64,000 nt of DNA from Brugia malayi. Taxonomy: Eukaryota > Nematoda > Chromadorea > Rhabditida > Onchocercidae. The notes under the pieces were generated by a model, which did no database searches, was not told the DNA's origin, and was given only the letters and a program-made list of their open reading frames with translations. The position numbers and the translations under genes are program-made. Positions within the stretch are counted from its first letter, which is position 1. Every line of letters begins with the position of its first letter. Shown here piece after piece: positions 63,217-64,000 of this stretch. Where the stretch lies: the NCBI RefSeq assembly GCF_000002995.4, contig NW_025062475.1:8250187-8314186 (forward strand), in the 5' to 3' direction.

Positions 63217-64000
63217 TGTCATAAATGAAATTCTTTTAAAAATATATATTTGCATTGGTTTCATTTTTTCTATAAACTTAATCATGTGGTTGTTAGGTAA
63301 TATTTCTAAAAAGTCTTGCTTCCGCTAAGCTGTTTGATTTCAAAATCTTGGTGATATTTAATTTTGCATATACGACGGAAAGTCGAAGATTAATCGGAAA
63401 TTTTGGGAGTCCGGGGGATGATTGAAAAGTAACTCGAATGCAAATTTGCTTCACAATAAGCAATATATTGAAGCATTTGAAGTTCTCGTTAGACAGAAAG
63501 TAGCTATTAATGTATAAAGTCGATTTGACAGTCGCAAATGTCGTGACGCATGTTTATCTGTTATTTCAGAAGAGAAACTAAACAAAACGACAAATAAATA
63601 AGTTTAACAGTTTTTTCTTTCGCACATAGTAGTGAAGGATTTGGTAACTAACTGCTTACAATTGAGTTGATGAAAAAAATATGAGTCCTACACAAATAAC
63701 AAGTCTCTTTTTTTTTTGTTTATTTTTGATATTCGCCCAGAAATGAAAGATTTTATTCAATTAGAATTTAGAATAATGTTGGGAAATTATGTACAGTTTT
63801 CATCCTAAAGTATCATTTGATTCAGAGCATTCACTTTGTCTTCAGCCACATCTTTTTCATTATTGTATATGTTCGAAAAAGATTTTGTTTCTCGGATTTG
63901 TTTAAATTTCCCATTCCACAGCAAGGATTTGGAACATCATTTGTCCATTTTCGATATGGGAAGCTGGGTTGATTTAGCAATTTAATCCATTAGAAATATG
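62637..64000. other. Right-end interval; no gene seen
   Basis: AT-rich, with no open frame showing splice context or similarity on either strand up to the window end. The only structure noted is the second copy of the direct repeat at 63177-63216. Confidence 0.5.

Noticed and set aside
1..64000. tRNA or rRNA genes, CRISPR arrays, Wolbachia-derived insertions, intact transposase or reverse transcriptase genes
   Set aside because: No convincing T-loop/acceptor-stem pairing, no regularly spaced repeats, no bacterial-type open frames and no long transposon frames were seen by eye. A tRNAscan-SE and RepeatMasker run would be the decisive check.

Overview
The window looks like nuclear DNA of a parasitic nematode, most likely a filarial or related clade III worm. 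Supporting signs are the AT-rich sequence with many poly-T tracts, very intron-dense genes with short exons and TTTCAG/TTTTAG acceptors, start codons sitting 3-12 nt after an acceptor-like AG (as expected for spliced-leader trans-splicing), and nematode-type proteins: a lamin-tailed cytoplasmic intermediate filament and a STRM-1-type sterol methyltransferase. The species is inferred. There is no prokaryotic gene organisation and no CRISPR array.

Layout, + strand unless stated. 1448-6781: cytoplasmic intermediate filament protein, 12 exons, 578 aa. 7827-9876: mitochondrial ribosomal protein L30, 160 aa. 12559-27530: the H3K4 methyltransferase SET-2/SETD1, about 36 exons, with an N-terminal RRM and C-terminal WIN motif, N-SET, SET and post-SET. 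32882-40290: TTC7, the scaffold of the PI4KIIIalpha complex, 20 exons, 886 aa. 45545-50704: an unnamed protein with a winged-helix-like segment and a nucleoside-phosphorylase fold, 618 aa. About 52331-54472: sterol methyltransferase STRM-1, first exon not found. 55405-56485, minus strand: a tentative multi-membrane-span protein. 57394-62520: a TMUB1/2 homologue, 11 exons, 468 aa. All exon boundaries were built by hand from splice consensus, phase and protein similarity. No transcript data were available.

The genes are unrelated housekeeping and regulatory genes, not a pathway cluster. Long gaps (27.6-32.9 kb, 40.4-45.4 kb, 50.7-52.3 kb) show no convincing coding sequence apart from one orphan exon-like segment at 43381-43481.

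Most interesting features: (1) SETD1 has a hinge at 18.2-18.9 kb, where an in-frame TAG abuts a splice donor, with a poly(A) signal and then a trans-splice-like acceptor 3 nt before an in-frame ATG; a micro-exon route bypasses the stop. (2) TTC7 carries an inverted, still-open copy of its own exon 6 in a later intron. (3) The phosphorylase-fold protein has an altered catalytic signature. (4) An insert of about 115 residues separates the ubiquitin-like domain from the membrane anchor in the TMUB homologue. (5) There is a foldback element with perfect 24-bp arms, a GC-AG intron and an apparent non-AG acceptor.
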